Both the position numbers and the translations under genes were made by a program. From JADKBO01 sp037968395 (lineage in GTDB: Bacteria > Bacteroidota > Bacteroidia > Chitinophagales > Saprospiraceae), in contig JBBKVK010000038.1 in assembly GCA_037968395.1 (NCBI GenBank), positions 1 through 30,414 on the forward strand: 30,414 nt of DNA, written 5' to 3'. How positions within the stretch are numbered: position 1 is the stretch's first letter; the number at the start of each line of letters is the position of its first letter. This document shows, in pieces, positions 17,885 through 28,100 of this stretch. The notes beneath the pieces are model-generated. The model saw only the letters and a program-made list of their open reading frames with translations. It had not been told where the DNA came from and searched no databases.

Positions 17885-20635
17885 ATGATGGAATATGTGC
17901 ACTTAAAAGTTTTATTGATACTGTTTTTGTCCATCAATTTAAGTAATGCTCAAAGTAAGAAGAGCATGACACCTGAGGTTTATTCGATATGGAAAAAAAT
18001 TAGTTCTAAATCAATTTCTGATAATGGAAATACAATTATCTATACATTATCATCAGAAACAGCAGATGATGAACTATTTATTTATGACAAAATTACCAAG
18101 CATATAGTTTCATTTCCTAGAGCAAAAGATGTCTCTGTCCAGCCCGATGGTCGATTTGTTATTTATTTAAGGCACTTATCCGCTGATTCTATTAAGATGT
18201 TAAAAAGGAAAAAAATAAAATCCAAAGATTTTCCAAAGGACTCTCTTGTAATATACAATGTTGCAAATAAAAATTCATATGTTATACCAGATGTATTATC
18301 TTATCAAAGTCCAAAAAACTATTGTGGATATCTAGCTTATAAAGCTGTAATAAAGGACAATTCTGTTGATACAATTACGTCTAAATTAATCAACGAAATC
18401 CTTATAATTAGAGATCTCATAACATCAGAAGAAGATACAATCCATCAAGTTAAAAATTTCTTCATTTCTGATGATCACAAGCGAATATTATATGATACCA
18501 ATATAAAAGGGGAACATCAAAAGGGTATTTATGACTTTAATATCATTACAAAAACAAAGAAAATAATTGTTCCTTTTCCAAATACAATTCTTGATGTAGC
18601 TTTTAATGAAAAGGGTGAAAATTGTATTATCCTGACCAATCCAGATACCACAGAAATGAAAAACCATCCAGTGAAAATATGGTATGACAATGGAAACAAA
18701 AAGTTTAGCGAAATTAGTGCATCCCAAATCAAAGAACTACCAGAAAATTGGACTATTAGCAAAAATAAAAAACCTATTTTTACTGAAGACAACAGTAAAA
18801 TATTCTTTGGAGTTAATCCACCAATAATTGCGCAAGATACAAATCTATTACCTGAAGAAATTGTAAACGTTGAAATATGGACAAGTCATGATCAAGTATT
18901 ATATACTCAACAAGAAAATGATTTAGAAGATGATTTAAAAAAGTTTTATACCGCTCTAATAGATTTAAGCAATCCTAACAATACTAGATTAATTCAAAAA
19001 CCCAAATATACAAGTCTAGATAATTACAAGGAATTAATTGGGAACTATACCATAGCACAGGATAGATCACCATATGAAAAATACTTATCTTGGAATGGGT
19101 ATAGATATAGTGATATCTTTTTAATTGATCTAAGAAATGGTAGTGAAAAATTAGTTGCTCAAAAGGAGCCGGGAAACCCCACCATGTCACCAGATGGTAA
19201 GTTTATAGTTTGGTTCAACCTAGAATCAAGTGAATACAAAATCTATGACATTGCAAGTAACAAACTTAAAACATTGTTAAGTGGTAATCAAGTTAGTATA
19301 GTAGATGAAGAAAATGATAGTCCACAATTTGCTTACGAATATGGAGTAGTAGGTTGGACAACAAATGATGATAAAATATTAATCTATGACAAGTATGATA
19401 TTTGGGAAATCGACCCAAACGTCAAGCTTTCTCCAAAAAGAATTACTAAAGGACGAGAACAGAATATTGAATACAGATTGATAAAACTGGATAAAGAAGA
19501 AAAAAGCATTAGTCGAGCAAAAGATCAATTATTAAAGATGTTTAACAAAGTTACTTTAGACGAAGGTTATTCCTATTTAACAATTAATAATGAGATCAAA
19601 GTAAGTGATTATGGTCCTTTCAATTACTCATATAGACCTCTAAAAGCTAAAAATGCCAATGTTATTGTAACAACCAAAGAGTCGTATGAAGACTTTCCCG
19701 ATATACTTGTTTCAGATAGCACATTTACTCATTTTGATAAAATAAGTAATGCAAACCCCCAACAAGCAAATTACAATTGGGGTTCAATCGAAAAAACCCA
19801 ATGGACCAATGCAAAAGGTGAAAAACTCAGAGGGTTGGTTGTGAAGCCAGAAAATTTTGACCCTAATAAAAAATATCCTCTTCTTGTCAACTTTTATGAA
19901 AGATCATCCGAGGCTTTACATAATCATAGAGCACCATATGCTCATAGATCTACAATCAACTACACTTATTATGCTAGCAAAGGTTTTGTACTTTTTAACC
20001 CTGATGTAACATATGATATTGGATATCCTGGCCAAAGTTGTTATGATGATGTTGTTTCTGGAATAGAAGCTTTATCTGCAAAAGGGTTTATTGATATATC
20101 TAAAATTGGAGTTCAGGGACACAGTTGGGGTGGATATCAAGTTGCACATTTATTGACTAAAACAAATATATTTGCTTGTGCTGAATCTGGAGCACCTGTT
20201 GTCAATATGATCTCAGCTTATGGTGGGATTAGATGGGGTTCAGGCATGAGTAGGATGTTCCAATACGAAAGAACACAATCAAGATTAGGAGCTACTTTGT
20301 GGGAAAATCCTGAGCTATATCTTGAAAATTCACCAATATTCAATATGGACAAAGTGAATACCCCAGTCCTAATATTGCACAATGATGAAGATGGAGCAGT
20401 GCCTTGGTACCAAGGTATAGAATATATTACAGCTCTTAGAAGACTTGGTAAGCCTGCTTGGTTTCTAAACTATAACAATGAGCCACATTGGCCTGTAAAG
20501 TGGCAAAATAGGTTAGATTTCAATATTAGAATGGAACAATTTTTTGATCACTTTTTACTAGACAATCCACTCCCATTATGGATGAAAGAAGGTGTGCCAG
20601 CTATTGAAAAAGGCATTAATCAAAGATTAGAATAA
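17885..20635 (+). CDS. Secreted S9-family (prolyl oligopeptidase-like) serine peptidase
   Basis: This is a 916-residue exported peptidase. The N-terminus has a signal peptide (LKVLLILFLSINLSNAQ). Residues about 30-600 are a beta-propeller-like region with repeated WD-type strands (NPTMSPDGKFIVWFNLESSE in the middle). The C-terminal alpha/beta-hydrolase domain holds Ser747 in GHSWGGY, Asp836 in HNDEDGAVPW and His868 in NNEPHWP, so the triad is complete. Enzymes of this group cleave short peptides, often after proline, or remove N-terminal dipeptides; exact specificity cannot be read here. A GTG precedes two ATGs; I use the first ATG at 17885, and 17888 is equally possible. No T9SS sorting domain is seen, so the periplasm is the likely location. 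Together with the M1 enzyme it suggests active periplasmic peptide breakdown. Confidence 0.92.
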   Translation: MMEYVHLKVLLILFLSINLSNAQSKKSMTPEVYSIWKKISSKSISDNGNTIIYTLSSETADDELFIYDKITKHIVSFPRAKDVSVQPDGRFVIYLRHLSADSIKMLKRKKIKSKDFPKDSLVIYNVANKNSYVIPDVLSYQSPKNYCGYLAYKAVIKDNSVDTITSKLINEILIIRDLITSEEDTIHQVKNFFISDDHKRILYDTNIKGEHQKGIYDFNIITKTKKIIVPFPNTILDVAFNEKGENCIILTNPDTTEMKNHPVKIWYDNGNKKFSEISASQIKELPENWTISKNKKPIFTEDNSKIFFGVNPPIIAQDTNLLPEEIVNVEIWTSHDQVLYTQQENDLEDDLKKFYTALIDLSNPNNTRLIQKPKYTSLDNYKELIGNYTIAQDRSPYEKYLSWNGYRYSDIFLIDLRNGSEKLVAQKEPGNPTMSPDGKFIVWFNLESSEYKIYDIASNKLKTLLSGNQVSIVDEENDSPQFAYEYGVVGWTTNDDKILIYDKYDIWEIDPNVKLSPKRITKGREQNIEYRLIKLDKEEKSISRAKDQLLKMFNKVTLDEGYSYLTINNEIKVSDYGPFNYSYRPLKAKNANVIVTTKESYEDFPDILVSDSTFTHFDKISNANPQQANYNWGSIEKTQWTNAKGEKLRGLVVKPENFDPNKKYPLLVNFYERSSEALHNHRAPYAHRSTINYTYYASKGFVLFNPDVTYDIGYPGQSCYDDVVSGIEALSAKGFIDISKIGVQGHSWGGYQVAHLLTKTNIFACAESGAPVVNMISAYGGIRWGSGMSRMFQYERTQSRLGATLWENPELYLENSPIFNMDKVNTPVLILHNDEDGAVPWYQGIEYITALRRLGKPAWFLNYNNEPHWPVKWQNRLDFNIRMEQFFDHFLLDNPLPLWMKEGVPAIEKGINQRLE

Positions 20636-20715
20636 AACTAAATATTTAGAAACTGACAATTATAAAAGCCAGATAGTCAAAAAATGAAATTTTGTATTAT
20701 GAATTAAATATATAC

Positions 20716-21264
20716 CTAGTTATTCTCCATGTATTCTTTATAATCTTCAATACTCTTATTAATGATTTCCCAAGCCATTTCTTTAGATTGGAATTCTTCC
20801 ACTTCTACAGTCTTATTTTCCAGCTTTTTATAATCTTCAAAAAAAGCTCTTACTTCTTTTAATAAATGGTCAGGCAAATCGTCAATAGACTCAATGTGAT
20901 TAATGCTCATATCGTCTTGAGACACTGCAATGATTTTATCATCCATTTCACCACCATCAATCATACGCATTACTCCGATTACTTTTGCTCTCATAATACA
21001 CAAAGGCATTACTTTAGCTTGAGTTAAGACCAATATGTCTAAAGGATCTTTATCATCACAATATGTTTGAGGTATAAATCCATAATTGTATGGATAATAA
21101 ACGGCAGAATACAATATCCTATCCAGTCTTAACATACCTGTAGCTTTGTCTAATTCGTATTTAGATCTACTGCCTTTAGGTATTTCTATAATTGCTTCTA
21201 CTGTCTGAGGGGCATCAGGTCCAATAGATACTGCATGCCAAGGATTAAAATATTTTGGTATCAT
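20716..21264 (-). CDS. ppa: Inorganic pyrophosphatase (family I)
   Basis: This enzyme hydrolyses pyrophosphate to two phosphates in the cytoplasm and pulls biosynthetic reactions forward. The 182-residue length is normal for soluble family I enzymes. The metal-binding signature DKDPLD is at residues 71-76 (D71, D73, D76), and the substrate-site pieces EIPKGSRSKYE (Lys30) and YYPYNYGFIPQT are intact. Downstream Asp/Lys positions (DKIIAV) are also present. A strong promoter lies upstream, shared back-to-back with the cyclophilin gene. The gene converges with the S9 peptidase gene 80 bp away; no firm terminator is visible between them. Confidence 0.97.
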   Translation of the reverse strand: MIPKYFNPWHAVSIGPDAPQTVEAIIEIPKGSRSKYELDKATGMLRLDRILYSAVYYPYNYGFIPQTYCDDKDPLDILVLTQAKVMPLCIMRAKVIGVMRMIDGGEMDDKIIAVSQDDMSINHIESIDDLPDHLLKEVRAFFEDYKKLENKTVEVEEFQSKEMAWEIINKSIEDYKEYMENN

Positions 21265-21292
21265 AAGTTATGTGTTTCTTATTTGATTTGGG

Positions 21293-21328
21293 GCTGCAAA
21301 AGTATAATCCTAACTCATATAATCGCAA
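21293..21328 (-). promoter_or_regulatory. ppa promoter
   Basis: The minus strand reads TACTTTTGCAGC (21304-21293), a perfect -7 box, and TTG (21328-21326) stands 21 nt upstream. The predicted leader is about 25-30 nt. The same 12 bases recur in opposite orientation at 21412-21423. Confidence 0.7.
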
Positions 21329-21411
21329 TTATTTGAGAAATCATTTATACAATTATTATCCTATAAATAAAATTGACTCCATTTTGTTTCAAGTTTAAAC
21401 AGCTATATGAT

Positions 21412-21423
21412 TACTTTTGCAGC
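21412..21423 (+). promoter_or_regulatory. Cyclophilin-gene promoter (-7 box)
   Basis: TACTTTTGCAGC contains the -7 box TACTTTTG 27 nt before the ATG at 21447. A TTTG at 21383-21386 is 25 nt upstream, wider than usual, so the -33 element is uncertain. Confidence 0.6.
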
Positions 21424-21446
21424 ATTATTTTACAAAAACAAATACA

Positions 21447-21941
21447 ATGTCAGTGAATATTGATAAAAATGAAATGCTTGAATTTATGAATAATGCAAGC
21501 TATGACAAAGATGTAAATATCATTTTGGATACTACAAAAGGAGAAATAAATATAGTTTTGTATGGTACAAAAGCACCTAAAACTGTAGCAAACTTTTTAG
21601 GCCTTGCCGAAAAAGGATTCTATGATAATTTATTCTTTCATAGAGTAATATCAGATTTTATGGTACAATGTGGATGTCCAAAAGGAGTTGGAACTGGAGG
21701 ACCAGGATATTCATTTCCTGACGAATTTCATCCTGATCTAGCACACGATACACCAGGTATACTGTCTATGGCAAATTCTGGACCAAATTCAAATGGAAGT
21801 CAATTTTTTATTACTCATGTACCAACAGATTGGTTAGATGGAAAACATGCCATTTTTGGTAAAGTGGCTTCTGATGCTGATCAAGAAATTGTAAATAAAA
21901 TTGAACAAGGAGATCAAATACATTCTATTAAAGTAAAGTAG
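21447..21941 (+). CDS. Cyclophilin-type peptidyl-prolyl cis-trans isomerase
   Basis: Cyclophilins speed up cis-trans isomerisation of Xaa-Pro bonds. The 164-residue protein has the cyclophilin core: TTKGEINIVLYGTKAPKTVANF at the start of the fold (given in part), FFHRVISDFMVQCG with the catalytic Arg, GGPGYSFPDEF, ANSGPNSNGSQFFI and the WLDGKHAIFG piece. There is no signal peptide, so it acts in the cytoplasm. The frame can be extended 10 codons to a TTG at 21417, but that TTG is part of the promoter box, so the ATG at 21447 (MSVNIDKNEM) is the start. It is followed 16 bp later by a very good terminator and is a single-gene unit. Confidence 0.95.
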   Translation: MSVNIDKNEMLEFMNNASYDKDVNIILDTTKGEINIVLYGTKAPKTVANFLGLAEKGFYDNLFFHRVISDFMVQCGCPKGVGTGGPGYSFPDEFHPDLAHDTPGILSMANSGPNSNGSQFFITHVPTDWLDGKHAIFGKVASDADQEIVNKIEQGDQIHSIKVK

Positions 21942-21957
21942 TTTGTATCTTAAATAT

Positions 21958-21998
21958 AAAAAAGCCCATCATTCTAACATGAATTGATGGGCTTTTTT
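21958..21998 (+). terminator. Rho-independent terminator after the cyclophilin gene
   Basis: The arms AAAAAAGCCCATCA (21958-21971) and TGATGGGCTTTTTT (21985-21998) pair perfectly over 14 bp with a 13-nt loop, with a T6 run on the plus strand. It is symmetrical and could also stop minus-strand transcription. Confidence 0.93.
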
Positions 21999-22062
21999 AT
22001 TAAAGTATAATTGGGCTATTGAGGCAAATAAACAAAGCAGAAAATATACCTTATTGCAAAAC

Positions 22063-22096
22063 AAAAGCCTTACTCAAATCAATGAATAAGGCTTTT
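22063..22096 (-). terminator. Rho-independent terminator after the giant surface-protein gene
   Basis: The arms AAAAGCCTTA (22063-22072) and TAAGGCTTTT (22087-22096) pair over 10 bp, with three more pairs (TCA/TGA) inside. On the minus strand the stem runs into TTTTGTTTT. It begins 22 bp after the stop codon at 22118. Confidence 0.88.
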
Positions 22097-22117
22097 ATTT
22101 TTATTGATACTTATAAC

Positions 22118-25100
22118 TTAGAGGACAGTAATATCTCCACTAAATCTTAATACTTCACCATTCTCCATATCTAATTCTACCGAGTAAACATATACTCCAG
22201 GGACAACAGCTTTATTGTTAAATTTGCCTTTCCATCCAGCTCCTGGACCTTTTGGAACGTTTCTAACATCAAACATCTTGTTACCCCATCTATCATAGAT
22301 TAGCATAGACCTAACTTGCATGATAGTTTCATATTCAGGTATGTAGAACTCTGTATTACCTACTCCACTTCCTGTAAATATTACGTTTGGTAATATTATC
22401 ACATCCGTTCGTCTTACCGTTATGGTAATGCACTCTTCAACTGTACATCCATCATTGTAATACATGACTGCACAATACTCCACATCATCTGCTAGAGGGT
22501 CTGGAGAAATTACCAATGTAGTACATTCTAAACCTGAACATAATACTTCATTATTACCATTGTACCAAACTATCGAGTCTAGCACTCCATCAATAGATGT
22601 TACATCGGCCATAAGTGTGCCTTCTGTTCCCGCTTTGATGATCGTGTTACCATTCAACTCTAATTGGGCTGCTATTGCATTTTGAATGGAGAATGAAGTT
22701 TCCGCTTCACACCCTTCTTCATCTGCAATTTTTACAGTATAGGAACCTGGGCTCAATGCTTTCAGTTCTGCTGCTGTTTTGGCCTCATTATTAACTAGAA
22801 TATTATAATTAGTACCTGTTCCGCCTGCTGGACTTATCTCAACACTACCAAAATTATCTTGATAACATATTGGGTCTGTTGCTAATGCTCCAACTGTTGG
22901 GTTGGGGAATACTTCTATTGAAACTGTTTCACTAAAGTCACAATTTGTTTCATTGTAGCTATACATAAATGTATAAACACCTGGGGTTTGACCTGCTGGA
23001 TTAAATTGTCCATTTGGTGTAATTCCTCCATCTCCTGACCAAGTACCCATACCTGGTGTAACCGATCCTTGTACATCCGCAACTAGTGTTATTATGTTAG
23101 ACAATGTCCCTTCACAATAGGAATCTATTGGTGTAGAAAGGCCTATCACTACAGATGGACATGCTTTAGCTGTACAAGTCAATGTTGCAGGTACTGATGG
23201 ACAAGCACATTCTTCATTTGGTATCACCTCGAAGATTACATCTGTGCCCTCAGCTAATCCAGTAGCAGTATAAGTCAATGATGTATTCACACCAAGGTCT
23301 ACATTATCTGCAAAAATTTGATACTCTGATGCACAATCTATATCATTCCATGTAAATGTAACACTATTTAAAGTAGACTTACAAGTAATATTTACAGGGC
23401 TGTTTTCTGGATCTACTTGTACTGATATGCTTGATACATCTGATAAACAAGTACCTAGTCCAACTTGTAAATCAATATCATAAGTACCTGCCGTGGTCCA
23501 TTTGATGTTGAAATTATTACCTCCTGCTGGAGTGACAATTCCTCCACCATCAATTGTCCAATCAAATGGCAAGTTTGGCGCCGAACCGTCGTAGGATACT
23601 AAAAGATTATCCGTTACACAAATTATTGGTGGTGCTGAAAAATCAGATGTGGGTTGATTGATCAACGATATCCGCATCTTCTTATCATTAATACAAGTCA
23701 GCTCTGTGTATGTATAGGTAATTACATGACCTCCAGTAGGGCTTACTCCTGCTGCTGCTGGATCAAACATACCAGATGCAGGATCTACTCCTTTACCGCT
23801 CCAAACACCGCTACCCATCCCTACAGGTCCTAAACCACCTGTGATCAATGCACTCAATTGAAATGGTAATGCGTTTGCATCTAAGCACAAAGTAGTATCT
23901 CTAGTAAGCGTAATTGTCGTTGGTGGACAATTTACTGCTTTACAAGTCTTTGTTGCACATACTCCACTACATGAGTTATCGCTTTCAGCACACAATTGAA
24001 TATTAATATCAGAACCAACTGCCAAACCTGAAACGGTTTGTGCTGTATTTGTCTGATTAAATGTATCCATTGTATTGTCTGGATAAGTAACTATCATTGT
24101 ATAATTAGTAACATTGGCTAACGCTCCCCAACTTACATCAATAGATGTGGCTTCTCCAGCACAATTTATAACTAGTGGTTGTATTCTTGGTTCAACTGTC
24201 ACTGGTTGCATTGTTACGTCTGAAGGACAAAGTGCCTTTGCAACATCTAGAGAGATAGTCTTATTGCCTGGTGTTGACCATTTAGCACAAATAAACGGCC
24301 CAGGACCATTTAATGGGTTTATAATATCTCCTGCTGACCAGTTAAATACACCTCCTGTCTGAATGCTACCCGTATAAGCAACCGTCGCACAACTGTCTAT
24401 ACAAACTAAATTGTCAGCCGTGAATAAAGATGTAGGTGTCGGATTAACTCGTATTGTGACTGATGTATTATAGACACAATCAAATTCATCTGTAAACACC
24501 ACTGGTATAACATTTGGACCTACCATCGCTACTTTGGGATCAAATGTACCTAGGCCTGGGTTTGTAATCGCAGTACCACTATATACATAAGAACCATTGA
24601 TCGCATTTTGTAATGATGTAAAATCTATCAAATCAAAAGTAGCTGTTGTAGCATCTACACATATATTAGCAATAGGAGATATAGTAACTGTATTAGGTGG
24701 GCAATTTTGTGCCTTACACGTACCTGTACTAAATAAGTCACCGCATGGACTTGTTGTGTTCGTAATTAACTCAATATTGACAACTTCACCAACTATTAAA
24801 CTACCTACTGTAAGAGTGTTCCCACTAAGTACTCCTGTTTGACCAGTAAGGACACTAGGTATATACCCAGTAGATCCAGATGGGTCTGTCCAAGTAAATA
24901 TCACTTCGTCTATAGAGGCAGTACAAGTAATCTGAGGTGGACTCACAGGCTCTACTACTAAAATTGGCGCTGTAGCTGCACTGGATACACATCCAGATTT
25001 ACTAATCGTCAAAGATACTGTCTTAACTCCTGGTGATCCCCATGATACATCTATTGGTCCTGCACTATTTGTTCCTCCTACTGGGCTACCAGTATCAAAA

Positions 25101-28100
25101 TTCCATGCATAATTAAATGAAGCATCTTGAGCTCCTGGATATGACACCGACGCAAGACTATCTACACATATACTATCTAATGGTACTATTGAAGCCACTG
25201 GTGTAGGTACTATTACTATTGTATCACATATTGGAGCACTTGTACCACATGCATTTGTAGTAGTAATACAAACTTCTCCTCCTAATGATCCTGTCCAATC
25301 TAAAGTTAATGAATCAGTAGTTTCCCCAATTGCACTTGCTACATCAGCTGGATAAGTCCATAAGAATGTTACATCATTTGGATCATCTGTTGTCGTTGCT
25401 ACATATGTAAAAGTATTGTTATACTCACAAAATTGATTCTGCCAATTGTCGGCTGATGGTGTTTCTGGCAACAATCCACTAATCGGTGGTGAATTAAATA
25501 CATATGGGCATGTGATTGGTATAAATGTTGTCTGTGGTAAATAATCGAATGTGGCAATAAATTGGTAATTGCCATCATCAGGCACACAAATGGTAAATGG
25601 ATTTCCATCACCATCATCTGGTACCGGATCACCTAAAGCATCTACCCACATATAGGATATTGGTGCATTTGGTGTATTAGCAATAAATGTTTGATTAAAC
25701 TTTAATGCAAATCCACAAGGTGTACATCCAAGCAATTCAATATTGCCATCTAAATCTAGATTATAAGCATTTATTGTAATTGTCGAATCACATGTATTAC
25801 TAGCAAATCCTTTACCAGTTACAAATAAAGAAGTTATCTCATTATTATAAGTCTTTTCGAAAACATCAAATGTAAATGGTGTCAAACCTCCACAAATAGC
25901 AGTATCTAGTTCGCCTGGTCCTTGGTTATAAAGCTCCTCGATTAATACGGTCTGCTCAATCTCACATCCAAATAAGTTTGTAAATGTAGATGTATTAAGT
26001 CCATCTACTAAGTTTAATGTCTTTACCCAACTAGTCTCCCCATCCGAATTTGGATCGTCTGTCTCAGCCGGATCATCATTAACCGTTATAGGTCCATTGT
26101 AAAATATTAGATCATTTTGACATATTTCTATATAACCAAAATCTTCATCTGGAAAATCAACAATGATTACTTCTTGACAAATACCAGAAGGCACGACATT
26201 ACCGCATACATCAGCTATTTCATCAAGACAAATTAAATATGTACCTGGAGTGATAGCAGGAGCTTCAAAACTGTAAGTAAATTCATTTGTTTTTGTCTCA
26301 AAAACCATCACATTATTCATCCAATCATCTATGACATTACCATTGGCATCTCTCAATGACCATCTAAATAATAAATTTGTAATGTCATTATATGTCAAAT
26401 CTTCATCATTGGCAACAAAGGTATGTTCTACATCTAAACATTTTGGTTCACAATCAGCCATATCATCACAAGTTACTTCAGTTGCTTCTTTGACTATAAA
26501 TGGTTCATAATCACCAATAATATCAATAGAATATCCACAAATACTAAATGAAAATCCATCCAACCACATTACATATTGCTGGCCAGGAATAAAATCTGTA
26601 CTAGGAATACTAAATCCTGGAGGAGAAATCAAACCATCTTCACAGAAAACGATCCCACCTACATCCCAACAGTCTCCGCTATCTGGATTGTAAGCTGATA
26701 ATCCACCTTGTACTCCAAGTTGTCCACCTGTTCCTGGAAGACATCCAAAAAGATTGAATTGAATTTCATAATTACCATAACCAGCAAAAAATGAAAACCA
26801 AGAAGTATTATGAGGAGCTCCACCCGCACAAAGTGGGCTTGGTCCTGTAGGGTTAGAAAAATCCCACATAGTTGCGCAACCAGAAACGAGCAAATTCAAA
26901 TCACATATTGGATTGTCTGCTGCTGTTTGGCAATCGAGGTTGGCAAAAGGATTGTTCACATTAGATGCACAATCGAATTTAAATCCAAAATCAATTGTCT
27001 TATTTTCAAGGCCTCCGCCTGCTGGCTCATCTCCGCATCTCAATTCTATAACAGTAGTTATAACTGGGCCAGAATTCATTTGATCACCTACTCCATTATT
27101 ATCATTAGGTGTATCAGTATTAGGGTCATTTCCACCATCACAAGGTAATAAATTGAATAATGCTCCACCTTCAATAAAGTTAACCCCAGTAACTTCAATT
27201 GTATAGTTTCCAGGTTTAACATTCATAAACATATACATACCCATAGCATCAGTCACCGTAAATCCTGCTTCTCCACCTGTATCGTCGTAAAGTTGTACAG
27301 TAACGTTAACTCCACCTGGAATTTCATTAGCAGGGTTAAGTGTACAATCATCATTTTGATCAATCCAAACAGTCCCACCTACTGTAATATTAGCATAAAC
27401 ACCACCATCTATGTCATTATTTACTTGCTCACTGATAAGCATAATTGATCCCGCTATTAATGTCCCTGTAGCAGCATCAAAAACATTCTGACCTGGATCT
27501 GTTACAAACCATCCTGCAGGTACATCTATTCTTATATCATAGGTTCCAGGCTTTAATAGATTTGTAATACTATAAGGTTGCGAGATTCCTCCAGCTGGTA
27601 TATTAAATATGGCAGGATTGCCATTTACATCCAAAGCTGGATCATCACCAGTTATCAAATCAATAACTGTAATCACAATGCCCGCTGGCAAATTGCCTAC
27701 AGCATCATCAAATGCACCATTTGCATCTGAATCATGCCATACCAGATTTCCAATAGAAGCTGCTCTAAAAAATCCTGCATCTATATCATTTTCTCCATCT
27801 GCGCCTCCTCTTTCACCTGACTCTAACTCTATGACGTGAGTCTGATTTCCATTCATTGGGTCTGCATCCGAGTCATCTGAGTCATCAGTAGCATCTGTAT
27901 TCCCTCCACCTATATCGGCTCTAGTTAAATACCAAGGTGGCGCAGCAGCTGGCTCTGTAAATGTTAGCACATAATTACCTGGAGGGATGTTGTCAAATAA
28001 GTACATACCAGCTCCATCTGATATCATTGGAGATACTACTGGTGCCCCTGTTGTTAGGTTAATTGGTATTAAACCTGTATCATCATTAATGATAGCGATC

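Noticed and set aside
20638..20649. Perfect 12-bp palindrome CTAAATATTTAG between the S9 gene and ppa
   Set aside because: It has no loop or T run and is all but two bases A/T; likely chance. It was not called a terminator.
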